Assembly (NCBI GenBank): GCA_035456405.1
Contig: DATIDG010000049.1
Location: 62,001-126,000, forward strand
DNA from: JAGVSZ01 sp035456405
Lineage (GTDB): Bacteria > Pseudomonadota > Gammaproteobacteria > Burkholderiales > SG8-39
Direction: 5' to 3'
DNA length: 64,000 nt
The translations under genes and the position numbers were made by a program. Positions 34,053-42,725 of the stretch are shown here, piece after piece. The stretch's first letter is position 1; every line of letters starts with the position of its first letter. The notes under the pieces are model-generated. The model made no database searches, was not told the origin of the DNA, and saw only the letters and a list, made by a program, of their open reading frames with translations.

Positions 34053-34862
34053 ATGCGCCACATTCTCCTGATCGGCATGGGCGCCCTCGGGCGCCATGTC
34101 GGGTATGCGCTCCGCAACGAAGGCACGCGCCTGCGACTGTCGATCCTCGTGCGGCCGAAGTACGTGGCGGACGTGCGCGCGCGCGCCGACGAGATCGCGC
34201 CAGGGGAGGTCGAGGTCGTCGACCGGCTCGAGAAGCTGCGCGAGTTCCCGGAGCTCGCAGTCGAGTGCGCGGGGCACTCGGCGGTCGCCGACTATGGCGA
34301 GGCGTGCCTGACGAGCGGGACGGACTTCCTCGTAACCTCCGTCGGTGCCCTCACCGACGCCGCGCTGCTCCAGCGCCTGGAGCGCGCGAGCCGCATGCAC
34401 GTGGGCAAGCTGCTGATTCCCGCCGGCGCGATTGCCGGCGTGGACGCGCTCGCGGCCGCGCGCCACGGCGGGCTTGCACGCGTCCGTTACACTTCGCGCA
34501 AGGCGCCGCAGGCGTGGCGGGGAACGCACGCGGAGACGCTGTGCGACCTCGACGCGATTGACCGGCCGGTCGAGTTCTACCGGGGCAACGCCGGCGACGC
34601 GGCGCGACTCTTCCCGCAGAACGCGAACGTGGCCGCGACGATTGCGCTTGCGGGCATCGGCTTCGACGCCACCGAGTGCTCGCTCAACGCCGATCCCGCG
34701 GCGCCGGGAAACGTTCATCTCATCGAGGCCGAGGGCGGCTTCGGGCAGCTGCGCATCGAGGTGCAGGGCAAGCCGCTCGCCGACAATCCGAAGACCTCGA
34801 CGCTCGCCGCGCTGTCGGTCCTACGCGCGATCCACAACCGGATCGGCGCGATCCAGATCTAG
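34053..34862 (+). CDS. nadX: Putative L-aspartate dehydrogenase
   Basis: A 269-residue NAD(P)-dependent enzyme of the NadX/DUF108 family. The Rossmann motif is LLIGMGALGRHVG. The domain signature KLLIPAGAIAGVDALAAARHG and the C-terminal ANVAATIALAGIGFDAT match aspartate dehydrogenases, which convert aspartate and NAD(P)+ to iminoaspartate or oxaloacetate plus ammonia. It may feed NAD synthesis or amino acid breakdown. It is followed 3 nt later by archease and then rtcB. The link to RNA ligation is unexplained. Confidence 0.85.
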   Translation: MRHILLIGMGALGRHVGYALRNEGTRLRLSILVRPKYVADVRARADEIAPGEVEVVDRLEKLREFPELAVECAGHSAVADYGEACLTSGTDFLVTSVGALTDAALLQRLERASRMHVGKLLIPAGAIAGVDALAAARHGGLARVRYTSRKAPQAWRGTHAETLCDLDAIDRPVEFYRGNAGDAARLFPQNANVAATIALAGIGFDATECSLNADPAAPGNVHLIEAEGGFGQLRIEVQGKPLADNPKTSTLAALSVLRAIHNRIGAIQI

Positions 34863-34865
34863 GCC

Positions 34866-35279
34866 GTGCCGCGGTCGTCCGATCTCTTCGAGCACGACGC
34901 GGACTTCGGCGTCGTGGGGCGCGGCGGCTCGGTGGAGGAAGCGTTCGTCGCTGCCGCGGAGGCGATGTTCGGCATCATGATCGATCCCGGGGCGGTCGCT
35001 GCCAAGGAGAGTGTCGCGTTCGAGTTCGAGGAAACCGACGTCGAGCTGGCGCTCGTCACATGGCTGAACGCCTTGCTGGCGCATGCGCGGGACCGGGGCC
35101 TCGCGCTGGGCCGATTCGAGCTCGTGCGCGAGGGCGCGCGCTGGCGCGGGCGCGCCGCCGGCGAGCCGTGGCGCGCCGGTTTCGATCGCGGCACGGAAGT
35201 GAAGGGCGCGACCCTGACGATGCTGTCGGTGCGGCGGGCCGACGGCGGCTGGGAAGCGCGCTGCATCGTCGACGTGTGA
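34866..35279 (+). CDS. Archease
   Basis: A 137-residue archease, the activator that lets RtcB turn over during RNA ligation. SSDLFEHDADFGVVGRG and SVEEAFVAAAEAMFGIM are the family opening with the metal-binding His-x-Ala-Asp region; EVKGATLTMLSV is the typical end. GTG start at 34866, three nt after nadX, and 10 nt before rtcB. The gene pair archease-rtcB supports both calls. Confidence 0.9.
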   Translation: MPRSSDLFEHDADFGVVGRGGSVEEAFVAAAEAMFGIMIDPGAVAAKESVAFEFEETDVELALVTWLNALLAHARDRGLALGRFELVREGARWRGRAAGEPWRAGFDRGTEVKGATLTMLSVRRADGGWEARCIVDV

Positions 35280-35289
35280 GAATGGCGCG

Positions 35290-36723
35290 ATGGAACTGAG
35301 CCGGCTCGAACGGATCGACAGGTGGACCTGGACCATTCCGCGCGGCGCGGACGAGCGGCGCGGCGAGGTGCGGCTCTACGGCGACGCGGACCTCCTCGCG
35401 ACCATGGACGACAAGGTGCGCGAGCAGATCACGAACGTCGCGAAGTTGCCCGGCCTGGTCGGCTGCGCGATGACCATGCCCGATGCCCACTGGGGCTACG
35501 GCTTCCCGATCGGCGGCGTGGCCGCGTTCGACCCCGAGCGCGGCGGCATCATCTCCGCCGGCGGCGTCGGCTTCGATATTTCCTGCGGCATCCGCTGCCT
35601 GCGCACGAGCCTGCGCGCCCCGGACATCGAGCCGGTGGCGCGGAAGCTCTCCGACGGGCTGTTCCGCGATGTTCCGGCGGGCGTCGGGGAGGAGGGCAGC
35701 CTGAAGCTCTCGTCGCACGAGCTCGATAAAGTGCTCCTCGGCGGCGCGCGCTGGGCGGTCCGGGAAGGGTACGGCGTCGACGCGGACCTCGAGTACATCG
35801 AGGAGAGCGGCTGCATGGCGGGCGCAAAGCCCGAGAACGTTTCGCCGCTCGCCAAGTCGCGCCAGCGCGGCGAAATGGGGACCCTCGGCTCCGGGAATCA
35901 CTACCTCGAGGTGCAGGTCGTCGAGCGGATCTTCGACCGCGTCGCGGCCGCGGCCTTCGGGCTCTCTGAGGGGCAGGTGGTGGTGTCGATCCACTGCGGT
36001 TCGCGCGGGCTCGGGCACCAGATCGGCACCGAGTTCCTGGTCAGCCTCGCCAAGGCCGCCGGGAGGCTGGGCATCGATCTTCCCGACCGCGAGCTCGCGT
36101 GCGCACCGATCCGCTCGCCCGAGGGCGAAGAGTACATCGGCGCGATGAACGCCGCGATCAACGTCGCGCTCGCCAACCGCCAGATCCTCGCGCATATCAC
36201 GCGCAAGGTGTTCGGGCACTTCTTCCCGGGTCAGGCGCTCGAGACGCTGTACGACGTGTCGCACAATACCTGCAAACCCGAGTGGCACGAGGTCGAGGGC
36301 GCCCGGCGGCTGCTCTACATCCACCGCAAAGGTGCGACGCGCGCGTTCGGCCCGGGCCATCCCGCCGTGCCGGAGCGCTATCGCACCGTCGGGCAGCCGG
36401 TGATCATCGGTGGCAGCATGGGCACGGGCTCGTACGTCCTCGCCGGCACTGCAGAGAGCGAGCGCAAGGCGTTCAGCTCGGCGAGCCACGGCGCGGGCAG
36501 GGCGATGAGCCGCCACGCCGCGCTGAAGCGCTGGCAGGGGCGCCAGCTCGTGGACGAGCTGGCACAGCAAGGCGTGATCATCCGCACACGCTCGATGCGC
36601 GGTGTCGCCGAGGAGGCGCCGCTCGCCTACAAGGACGTGCGGCTGGTGGCGGAGTCGACCGAGCAGGCCGGCCTCGCGCGGCGCGTCGCCGAGCTCCGGC
36701 CTCGGATCTGCATCAAGGGCTGA
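35290..36723 (+). CDS. rtcB: RNA-splicing ligase RtcB
   Basis: A 477-residue GTP-dependent ligase joining 2',3'-cyclic-phosphate or 3'-phosphate RNA ends to 5'-OH ends. Metal and guanylate ligands are visible in MPDAHWGYGFPIGG, GGVGFDISCGIRC, GTLGSGNHYLEVQ and HCGSRGLGHQIG. SSASHGAGRAMSR carries the histidine that is guanylylated. Length is normal. It is the last gene of nadX-archease-rtcB; no rtcA or RtcR activator is in the window. Confidence 0.95.
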   Translation: MELSRLERIDRWTWTIPRGADERRGEVRLYGDADLLATMDDKVREQITNVAKLPGLVGCAMTMPDAHWGYGFPIGGVAAFDPERGGIISAGGVGFDISCGIRCLRTSLRAPDIEPVARKLSDGLFRDVPAGVGEEGSLKLSSHELDKVLLGGARWAVREGYGVDADLEYIEESGCMAGAKPENVSPLAKSRQRGEMGTLGSGNHYLEVQVVERIFDRVAAAAFGLSEGQVVVSIHCGSRGLGHQIGTEFLVSLAKAAGRLGIDLPDRELACAPIRSPEGEEYIGAMNAAINVALANRQILAHITRKVFGHFFPGQALETLYDVSHNTCKPEWHEVEGARRLLYIHRKGATRAFGPGHPAVPERYRTVGQPVIIGGSMGTGSYVLAGTAESERKAFSSASHGAGRAMSRHAALKRWQGRQLVDELAQQGVIIRTRSMRGVAEEAPLAYKDVRLVAESTEQAGLARRVAELRPRICIKG

Positions 36724-36725
36724 AA

Positions 36726-36785
36726 AGCGGCCACAACCGGTCACAGAGAAGAGCAATCTCTGGGTTCTCTTTCTCCGTGTCCGCT
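36726..36785. repeat. Imperfect palindrome between convergent gene ends (copy B)
   Basis: Outer arms AGCGGCCAC (36726-36734) and GTGTCCGCT (36777-36785), one mismatch, enclose CAGAGA (36744-36749) and TCTCTG (36757-36762), a perfect inner stem with a 7-nt loop. T-rich TTCTCTTTCTCC follows the inner stem. It lies between rtcB (+) and dctM (-) and shares the AGCGGC...CACAGAG words with copy A at 24963-25036. Confidence 0.5.
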
Positions 36786-36802
36786 GGGACCGCTACTTGG
36801 GT

Positions 36803-38107
36803 TTAACGGATCATGCTGTTCGGCAGCACCAGCGCGATCTGCGGGAACGCGATCAGCAGCAGGACGCACAGGATCATCGCGACCCAGAACGGCAGGATGC
36901 CGGCGAAGATCCGCCCCATCGGCACGTCCTCCGCCACGCCCTTGACGACGAAGACGTTGATGCCGACCGGCGGGCTGATCAGGCCCATCTCGAGCACGAT
37001 CACCATGAAGATGCCGAACCACACTGGGTCATAGCCGAGCGCCATCATGATCGGAAAGACGATCGGGATCGTCAGCACCAGGATCGCGAATCCCTCGAGG
37101 AACATCCCAAGCATGATGTAGGCCACCAGGAACACGGCGAGCACCGCGAGCGACGGCAGGCCGAGCGCGGTGAGCAGGTTGGCGAGGTCGACCGGGATCC
37201 GGCTCAGCGCGAGGAAGGGCGAGAAGATGTGGGCGCCGATCAGAATGAGGAACACCATCGCGGTCGTGCGCACGGTCTGCAGCAGCGAGTCGGCGAGGTT
37301 CGCAGCCGTGAGGCGGCGCCGCCAGATCGCGTGCGCCAGGGTGAGCCCGGCGCCCACTGCGGAGGCCTCCGTCACGGTGAAGACGCCCGCGTACATCCCG
37401 CCGATGGTCATGATCACGACGACGAAGAACGCGCTCGCGCGCCTGAGCGCTGCCATCCGCTCCGCGACCGGCAGCTTCGCACCCGGCGGACCGAAGTCCG
37501 GCCGGAAGCGGCAGACGATGACCACCGTGATCACGAACAGCGCGGTCAGGAGCAGCCCCGGTAGGAAGCCGGCGAGGAAGAGCCGGCCGATCGACTGCTC
37601 GGTGAGGATCGCGTAGATCACCAGCACCGTCGAGGGCGGGATGAGGATGCCGAGCGTTCCGCCGGCGGCCACCACGCCGGTGGCGAGCCGGGGGTCGTAG
37701 TTGTACCGCCGCATTTCGGGCAGCGCGACGCGTCCCATCGTGATCGCGGACGCCACCGACGAGCCGGACAGCGCCGCAAAGCCGGCGCACGCGAGGACGG
37801 TCGCCGAGGCGAGTCCCCCCTTCCGGTGCCCGATCCAGGCGTAGGCCGCCGCGAACAGATCGCTGCTCATCCCCGAAACCACCGCGAAGTTGCCCATCAA
37901 CACGAACAGCGGGATCACGCTGAGCGCGTGCACGGCCGCGTAGGAGTAGGGGTACGACCCGAGGATCGTCAGGGCCGCGTCGGGCGCGTTGAGCACCGCG
38001 ATGCCGACCGCGCCGACGAGCGCCATCGCGATGCCGATCGGCATGCGCAGCGCGAGCAGCGCGAGCAGCGCCGCCATCCCGACGATGCCGGCGAGGGTGG
38101 GAGTCAT
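36803..38107 (-). CDS. dctM: TRAP transporter large permease DctM
   Basis: A 434-residue, roughly 12-helix permease that couples Na+ influx to solute uptake. The N-terminal MRMPIGIAMALVG-like loop, GGTLGILIPPSTVLVIY and EMGLISPPVGINVFVVKG are DctM signatures. Start overlaps the dctQ stop by ATGA. With dctQ and dctP it forms a complete TRAP system for a carboxylate-type solute. It converges on rtcB. Confidence 0.95.
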   Translation of the reverse strand: MTPTLAGIVGMAALLALLALRMPIGIAMALVGAVGIAVLNAPDAALTILGSYPYSYAAVHALSVIPLFVLMGNFAVVSGMSSDLFAAAYAWIGHRKGGLASATVLACAGFAALSGSSVASAITMGRVALPEMRRYNYDPRLATGVVAAGGTLGILIPPSTVLVIYAILTEQSIGRLFLAGFLPGLLLTALFVITVVIVCRFRPDFGPPGAKLPVAERMAALRRASAFFVVVIMTIGGMYAGVFTVTEASAVGAGLTLAHAIWRRRLTAANLADSLLQTVRTTAMVFLILIGAHIFSPFLALSRIPVDLANLLTALGLPSLAVLAVFLVAYIMLGMFLEGFAILVLTIPIVFPIMMALGYDPVWFGIFMVIVLEMGLISPPVGINVFVVKGVAEDVPMGRIFAGILPFWVAMILCVLLLIAFPQIALVLPNSMIR

Positions 38108-38586
38108 CCGCCATCGGCGCTGGCGGGGGGCCGGCGCGCCGACCGCCAGGCCTGCACGATCAGCACGGCGGCGAAGACTGCCGCGCTCGCCGCGGCCACG
38201 AGCTCGAACGGATAGTGCGCGACCTTCATCATGTTGGTCGCCTCGCCGCGCTCGGCCGACCCGATCGCGTGCAGCACGGTCCGCCAGGCGATGACGAGAA
38301 GGAGCGCCGCGCCCGCGAGGTGGATCGAAACGGCGAGCCAGCGGAACGGAGGTCGGTCGAGGACCGGCGCGAGCACGTCGACCGCCACGTGTCCGCCCGT
38401 CGCGGCGCAATAGGGCAGCGCCAGGAACACGATCAGCACCATGGCGAGCTCGGTGAACTCGTACGCCCCGAGGAACGGGAGGCGCAGCGCGTATCGCATG
38501 ATCACGTCGAGCAGCACGAGCGCAAGCATGCCCAGCAGCACGGCGCCCCCGCCGAGGGCGAGGGCGCGCGGGACGCGGTCAAGCAT
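38104..38586 (-). CDS. dctQ: TRAP transporter small permease DctQ
   Basis: A 160-residue, four-helix membrane protein. It has MRYALRLPFLGAYEFTELAM and the GGHVAVDVL motif of DctQ proteins. It lies between dctP (6 nt upstream) and dctM (4-nt overlap), the standard P-Q-M order. Confidence 0.93.
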   Translation of the reverse strand: MLDRVPRALALGGGAVLLGMLALVLLDVIMRYALRLPFLGAYEFTELAMVLIVFLALPYCAATGGHVAVDVLAPVLDRPPFRWLAVSIHLAGAALLLVIAWRTVLHAIGSAERGEATNMMKVAHYPFELVAAASAAVFAAVLIVQAWRSARRPPASADGG

Positions 38587-38592
38587 CGGGGA

Positions 38593-39609
38593 TCAGGACC
38601 CCGCGGGGTGGCCGGCCCGGCGCAGCATCTCGCGGGCGGGAATGCCTTTCGCCTCCGACTCCTTGATCCAGTCGGTGATGATGGGTCGCAGGAGCTCGCT
38701 GATGCGTTTCTGCTCTGCGGCCGAGAGCTCGACGACCTCGGCCTTGCCGCGCACGCTCGCGATGCCGTCCGCCGAGCGCTTCAAGTACACCTCCGTCGCC
38801 TTGAGACTGAGTTCCCGTCCCGACAGGCGATCGATGGCGGCGCGCGCACCCGGGGAAAGGCTGTCGTACTTCTTCCTGTTCATCGCGACGAGGAACGACG
38901 AGCGCCCGAACAGCGGCCCGGCGATCGTGTAGGCGCGGCCGACCTCGCCGAGCCGGAAGTCGGGGATGGTCGAGAAGGGCAGCATCGCGCCGTCGACCAC
39001 GCCGCGCTCGAGGCTCTGGTAGACCTCGGTGATCGGCATCGCGACCGGCACCGCTCCCATCACCTCGAGCTGCTTCGCCTGCGCGGCCGACGGCGCGCGC
39101 ATGCGCATGCCCTTGAGGTCGTCGAGCGAGCGGATCGGCTTCGAGCGCGATATCAGCCCGGCATCCTCGGCGCCCCAGAGCGCGATCACCTTAGTCCCCT
39201 CGTACTCGGGTGCGAGATAGGGATCAAGCAGGTCCCACATCATGTTCGTCGCCGCGACGCCGTCGGGCTTGAGGCCCGGCAGCTCGATCATCTGCGTCCG
39301 CGGGAATGCCGGCGACGTGTATCCCGGCAGCGTGAACACGGCATCCACGACGCCGTCCTTCACCTGGCGGAAGAGCTCCGGCGGCTTGCCGCCGAGCTGC
39401 AACGAGGGGTAGAGCGTCACCTTCACCTCGCCGTTCGTCGCCTTCGCCACTGCCTCGCTCCACGGCGTGAGGATCTCTCGGTAGATCACATGCACCGGCG
39501 CGACGAAAGTCGACAAGCGGATCTCCTGCGCCTGGACGGTCGTCGCGGCCCCGGCAAGCGCGGCTGCGCAGAAAGCGACCGCGAGGGCCGTGCGTGCGAG
39601 CTTCGACAT
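38593..39609 (-). CDS. dctP: TRAP transporter substrate-binding protein DctP
   Basis: A 338-residue periplasmic binding protein with a Sec signal peptide (MSKLARTALAVAFCAAALAG, cleavage near VQA-QE). The mature part opens EIRLSTFVAPVHV, contains DDLKGMRMRAPSA and the Arg that clamps carboxylates in this family. AGGAGGAGG precedes the start at 39609. The ligand is probably an organic acid; which one cannot be said. Confidence 0.93.
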   Translation of the reverse strand: MSKLARTALAVAFCAAALAGAATTVQAQEIRLSTFVAPVHVIYREILTPWSEAVAKATNGEVKVTLYPSLQLGGKPPELFRQVKDGVVDAVFTLPGYTSPAFPRTQMIELPGLKPDGVAATNMMWDLLDPYLAPEYEGTKVIALWGAEDAGLISRSKPIRSLDDLKGMRMRAPSAAQAKQLEVMGAVPVAMPITEVYQSLERGVVDGAMLPFSTIPDFRLGEVGRAYTIAGPLFGRSSFLVAMNRKKYDSLSPGARAAIDRLSGRELSLKATEVYLKRSADGIASVRGKAEVVELSAAEQKRISELLRPIITDWIKESEAKGIPAREMLRRAGHPAGS

Positions 39610-39685
39610 GCTGGACCTCCTCCTGGTGTTAGTGCCGGACGCTCCGGCCTCTTGGCTCCGGGCCGTCGCGTGGAATTCTAGGCGG

Positions 39686-40564
39686 TCACGGCGCGAGCGA
39701 GACGACCGCCTCCTCGTACCGGCCGCTGCCCATCCCGCCCTCGGGGAATAGGTGGCGCTCGGCGATCCACTCGAACGACTGCTCGAACACGTCCTTCGTG
39801 TATGGCTCGAAGACGAGCCGTTCGCCCGGGCCCCACCGGCGCGTGTCCATCACTTCCTTGAAGCGCGCGGGAAACTCGTTGCGGTAGTAGTGCGTGTAGA
39901 GCTCCGGGCGCAGATCGATGTCGCGCTGCGCGCGCCGCAGCGCCCGGAAGTAACCGCGGAGGTCCGCGGGGTCGGGATTGCCGGTGATCATCGACGCCAT
40001 CATGAATGTCGTGTCGATCACCTTGCGGAACCCGAGCTGCTCGAGCAAGTAGTAGGGCCCGCTAAAGAGCGACGCGGCGGGCACCTGGCGGTCGATCAGC
40101 TTTTCCAGCCGGCTGAAGAGGAGCCCATTGGCGAACGAGAGCTTGATGTCGTCCAGCTTCATGTACTGCTCGAGCGCCTGGATCGTCGAGTAGTGGCTGC
40201 CCGACTGGTAGCCGACCGAGATCGGCACGCCGGCGAGGTCGGCAGGCTCCCGGATCGGCGACTCGGGCGGGACGAAGACTCCCGCGGGCGCGACCGAGTA
40301 GGCGTCGGCGTACAGCTTGCCGTGGCCGGACGAGGCGGCGACGTTCACCGTCCAGTGGCACGCGCCGCTCACGTCGCACGCGCGTCCCTGCTCGAAGCTC
40401 TGGTAGGCGCCGACCTTGTCGGGCGTGGCGTGCTTCTTCGCCGGGTCGCCCGGGCCGTAGTTGTCGCGGAACTCGTAGTCGAGCCCCTCGTCGCGGAAGT
40501 AGCCTTTCTCCTCGGCCACCCACTCCTGCAGCCGGAAATGCGGCGAGATCACGAACCTGGCCAT
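39686..40564 (-). CDS. NMT1/THI5-like solute-binding-fold protein without signal peptide
   Basis: A 292-residue protein of the type II periplasmic-binding fold (ISPHFRLQEWVAEEKGYFRDEGL, then PADLAGVPISVGYQSGSHYS). Relatives bind pyrimidine precursors, sulfonates or nitriles, or are cytoplasmic enzymes such as THI5-type HMP-phosphate synthases. Here the N-terminus MARFVISPHF goes straight into the fold, so it is probably cytoplasmic. AGGAGGG precedes the start. No cognate ABC permease or ATPase is adjacent. It sits between the polyamine operon and the TRAP genes on the same strand. Confidence 0.7.
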   Translation of the reverse strand: MARFVISPHFRLQEWVAEEKGYFRDEGLDYEFRDNYGPGDPAKKHATPDKVGAYQSFEQGRACDVSGACHWTVNVAASSGHGKLYADAYSVAPAGVFVPPESPIREPADLAGVPISVGYQSGSHYSTIQALEQYMKLDDIKLSFANGLLFSRLEKLIDRQVPAASLFSGPYYLLEQLGFRKVIDTTFMMASMITGNPDPADLRGYFRALRRAQRDIDLRPELYTHYYRNEFPARFKEVMDTRRWGPGERLVFEPYTKDVFEQSFEWIAERHLFPEGGMGSGRYEEAVVSLAP

Positions 40565-40665
40565 CGTCGGTACCCTCCTGGCGAGCCCAACCCCGGGTGC
40601 GCGGGATGATAGCCCGCCTGCCGGTTCGCCGGCACGCGGCCGGGAGGCGCGGCCGCCGCGGGCGC

Positions 40666-41547
40666 TCAGCCGTGCCGCTGAACGATGCCCATCAGCTTGT
40701 AGACCAGCATTGCCGCGGCGAAGTCGTAGGCGTGGAAGCCCCGGATCGGGGCGAACTCCAGCAGGTCGAAGCCGACGATGCGGCGCTGCCGCGCCACCGA
40801 TTCGAAGAGCCCGAGCGTCTGGTACCAGCCCAGGCCACCGGGAACGGGCGTGCCGGTGGCCGGTAGCACGGACGGATCGATGCCGTCCACGTCGAGCGTG
40901 AAGAAAATCTGCGGCGGGAAATCCTCCGGCAGCGCGATCGCGTCGATGCGCTCGCGCACCAGCCGGTCGGCGTCGATGTAGCGAACGTTGTAGCGCGCGC
41001 GGGCGGCGCGCTCCTCCTCGCAGTAGGCGCGGTTGCCGAGCTGGAAGAGCGGCACGCCCACCTCCACGATCCGGCGCATCACCGAAGCGTGGCTGAGGGG
41101 GTCGTCCTCGTAGCGGTCGCGGAGATCCGCGTGCGCGTCGATCTGCACGACGCCGAAGTCGCGCATGCCGGCGTCGAGGTAGCCCTTGATGACACCCCAC
41201 GTGACGGTGTGCTCGCCGCCGATCACGACCGGCATCCTCCCCAGGCGCAGGATTTTCGCCACCGCGGCGGCGATTGCGGCAATCACCTTCTCCGGCTTGG
41301 CGCGGCAGTCGATAGCGGGCCACGTGTAGATACCTTCCGCGCCGGGGTCGCTTGCGCCGTCCCAGCGCTCCAGCTGGCCCGACGCCGCGAGGATCGCGGC
41401 CGGACCCTTCGCCGTCCCGCCGCCATAGGACACCGTCTTCTCGTACGGCACCGGGAGGACATGGAAACGCGCGGCAGCGGGTGCGATCTCCTCCAGCTCG
41501 GTGCCGAGAAAGCGGGTCCGACGAGAGCGTACCGGCGCCTTTTTCAC
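40666..41547 (-). CDS. speB: Agmatinase (ureohydrolase family)
   Basis: A 293-residue Mn-dependent ureohydrolase. Ligand motifs are GGEHTVTWG, QIDAHADLRD and TLDVDGIDPSVLPATGTP, the family triad. The GTG start at 41547 overlaps the nspC-like stop by GTGA. With speA upstream in the same run of genes, agmatine to putrescine plus urea is the natural reaction; arginase or another guanidine is possible by sequence alone. It is the last gene of the polyamine operon. Confidence 0.87.
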   Translation of the reverse strand: MKKAPVRSRRTRFLGTELEEIAPAAARFHVLPVPYEKTVSYGGGTAKGPAAILAASGQLERWDGASDPGAEGIYTWPAIDCRAKPEKVIAAIAAAVAKILRLGRMPVVIGGEHTVTWGVIKGYLDAGMRDFGVVQIDAHADLRDRYEDDPLSHASVMRRIVEVGVPLFQLGNRAYCEEERAARARYNVRYIDADRLVRERIDAIALPEDFPPQIFFTLDVDGIDPSVLPATGTPVPGGLGWYQTLGLFESVARQRRIVGFDLLEFAPIRGFHAYDFAAAMLVYKLMGIVQRHG

Positions 41548-42725
41548 GACAGCCGGTTCTTGAAATCGTCGTAGCCGAACTCGCGCACGATCCGGAGCGC
41601 GTTTGTCGCGGAGTTCCAGATCGCGATGCGCGGGAGCGGGATGCCGTTGAAGGTCGTGGTCTTGACCATCGTGTAGAGAGCCATGTCCTCGAACACGAGC
41701 CGGTCGCCCACCCGGAGCGGCTCGGGGAACGAGTAATCCCCGATCACGTCGCCGGCGAGGCACGTTTGCCCGCCGAGCCGGTAGGCGTGCGGGTGCGCGT
41801 CCGGCGCGCCCGCGCCGATGATGCGCGGCCGGTAGGGCATCTCGATCACGTCCGGCATGTGGCAGGTGGCGGAGGTGTCGAGGATGGCGAGCGGCATCCC
41901 GTTCCACGGCAGGTCGAGGACCTCGGCCACGAGCACGCCCGCATCGAGCGCGATCGCCTCGCCCGGCTCGAGGTAGATCTGCACCCGGTGACGGTCGCGG
42001 AAGTCGCGGAGCAGGCGGACGAGATCGTCCACCTGATAGTCGGGGCGCGTGATGTGGTGACCGCCGCCGAAATTGATCCACTCCATGCCGGGAATGAACT
42101 CGCCGAACTTCCGCTCGAACGCGGCGACGGTGCGGGCGAGGGGCGGGAAGTCCTGCTCGCAGAGCGTGTGGAAGTGCAGCCCGCTGATGCCCGCGAGATC
42201 ACCGCGAAACTCCGACCGGGGAATACCCAGGCGGGAGAAGGGCGCGCTCGGGTCGTACAACGGCACCTGGCCCTCCGAGTGCTCCGGGTTCACGCGCAGG
42301 CCGAAGCGGAGCTCGGGTCGCCGCGCGCGCGCTTCGCGTACGAGCGGCTGAAACCGCTCCCATTGCGCGAACGAGTTGAAGACGACGTGATTCGAGATCT
42401 TCAGGATCTCAGGGAGATCGGCCGCGGTGTACGCAGCCGAGAATGTGTGGACCTCGCCGCCGAACTCCTCGCGCCCGAGGCGCGCCTCGTAGAGTCCGCT
42501 CGCGCACGTGCCCTTGAGGTAGCGCGCGATCAGCGGCGCGAGGCTCCACATCGAGAAGGCCTTCAGCGCCAGCAGGATCTTCGCCCCGCTCGCGCGCTGG
42601 ACGGCGTCGAGCGCGCGCAGGTTCTCCTCGATCGCCAGCTCGTCGACGACGAAGCAGGGCGAGGGCACCCGGCGCGGATCGAGCCTGCGGAAGCGCTCGG
42701 GGCGCGCGACCCGGACGCCGGACAC
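41544..42725 (-). CDS. nspC: Carboxynorspermidine/carboxyspermidine decarboxylase
   Basis: A 393-residue fold III PLP decarboxylase. The PLP lysine is Lys55 in ILLALKAFSMWS. GLHFHTLCEQDF and INFGGGHHITRPDY are NspC signatures, and LDTSATCHMPDVIEMPYRP carries the cysteine of the active site. It removes CO2 from carboxyspermidine to give spermidine. It starts with GTG directly after the dehydrogenase stop (no gap) and overlaps the speB start. Confidence 0.9.
   Translation of the reverse strand: MSGVRVARPERFRRLDPRRVPSPCFVVDELAIEENLRALDAVQRASGAKILLALKAFSMWSLAPLIARYLKGTCASGLYEARLGREEFGGEVHTFSAAYTAADLPEILKISNHVVFNSFAQWERFQPLVREARARRPELRFGLRVNPEHSEGQVPLYDPSAPFSRLGIPRSEFRGDLAGISGLHFHTLCEQDFPPLARTVAAFERKFGEFIPGMEWINFGGGHHITRPDYQVDDLVRLLRDFRDRHRVQIYLEPGEAIALDAGVLVAEVLDLPWNGMPLAILDTSATCHMPDVIEMPYRPRIIGAGAPDAHPHAYRLGGQTCLAGDVIGDYSFPEPLRVGDRLVFEDMALYTMVKTTTFNGIPLPRIAIWNSATNALRIVREFGYDDFKNRLS

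Noticed and set aside
33859..34071. Plus-strand 70-codon ORF before nadX
   Set aside because: It starts inside the operator/promoter, has no ribosome site and overlaps the nadX start in another frame.
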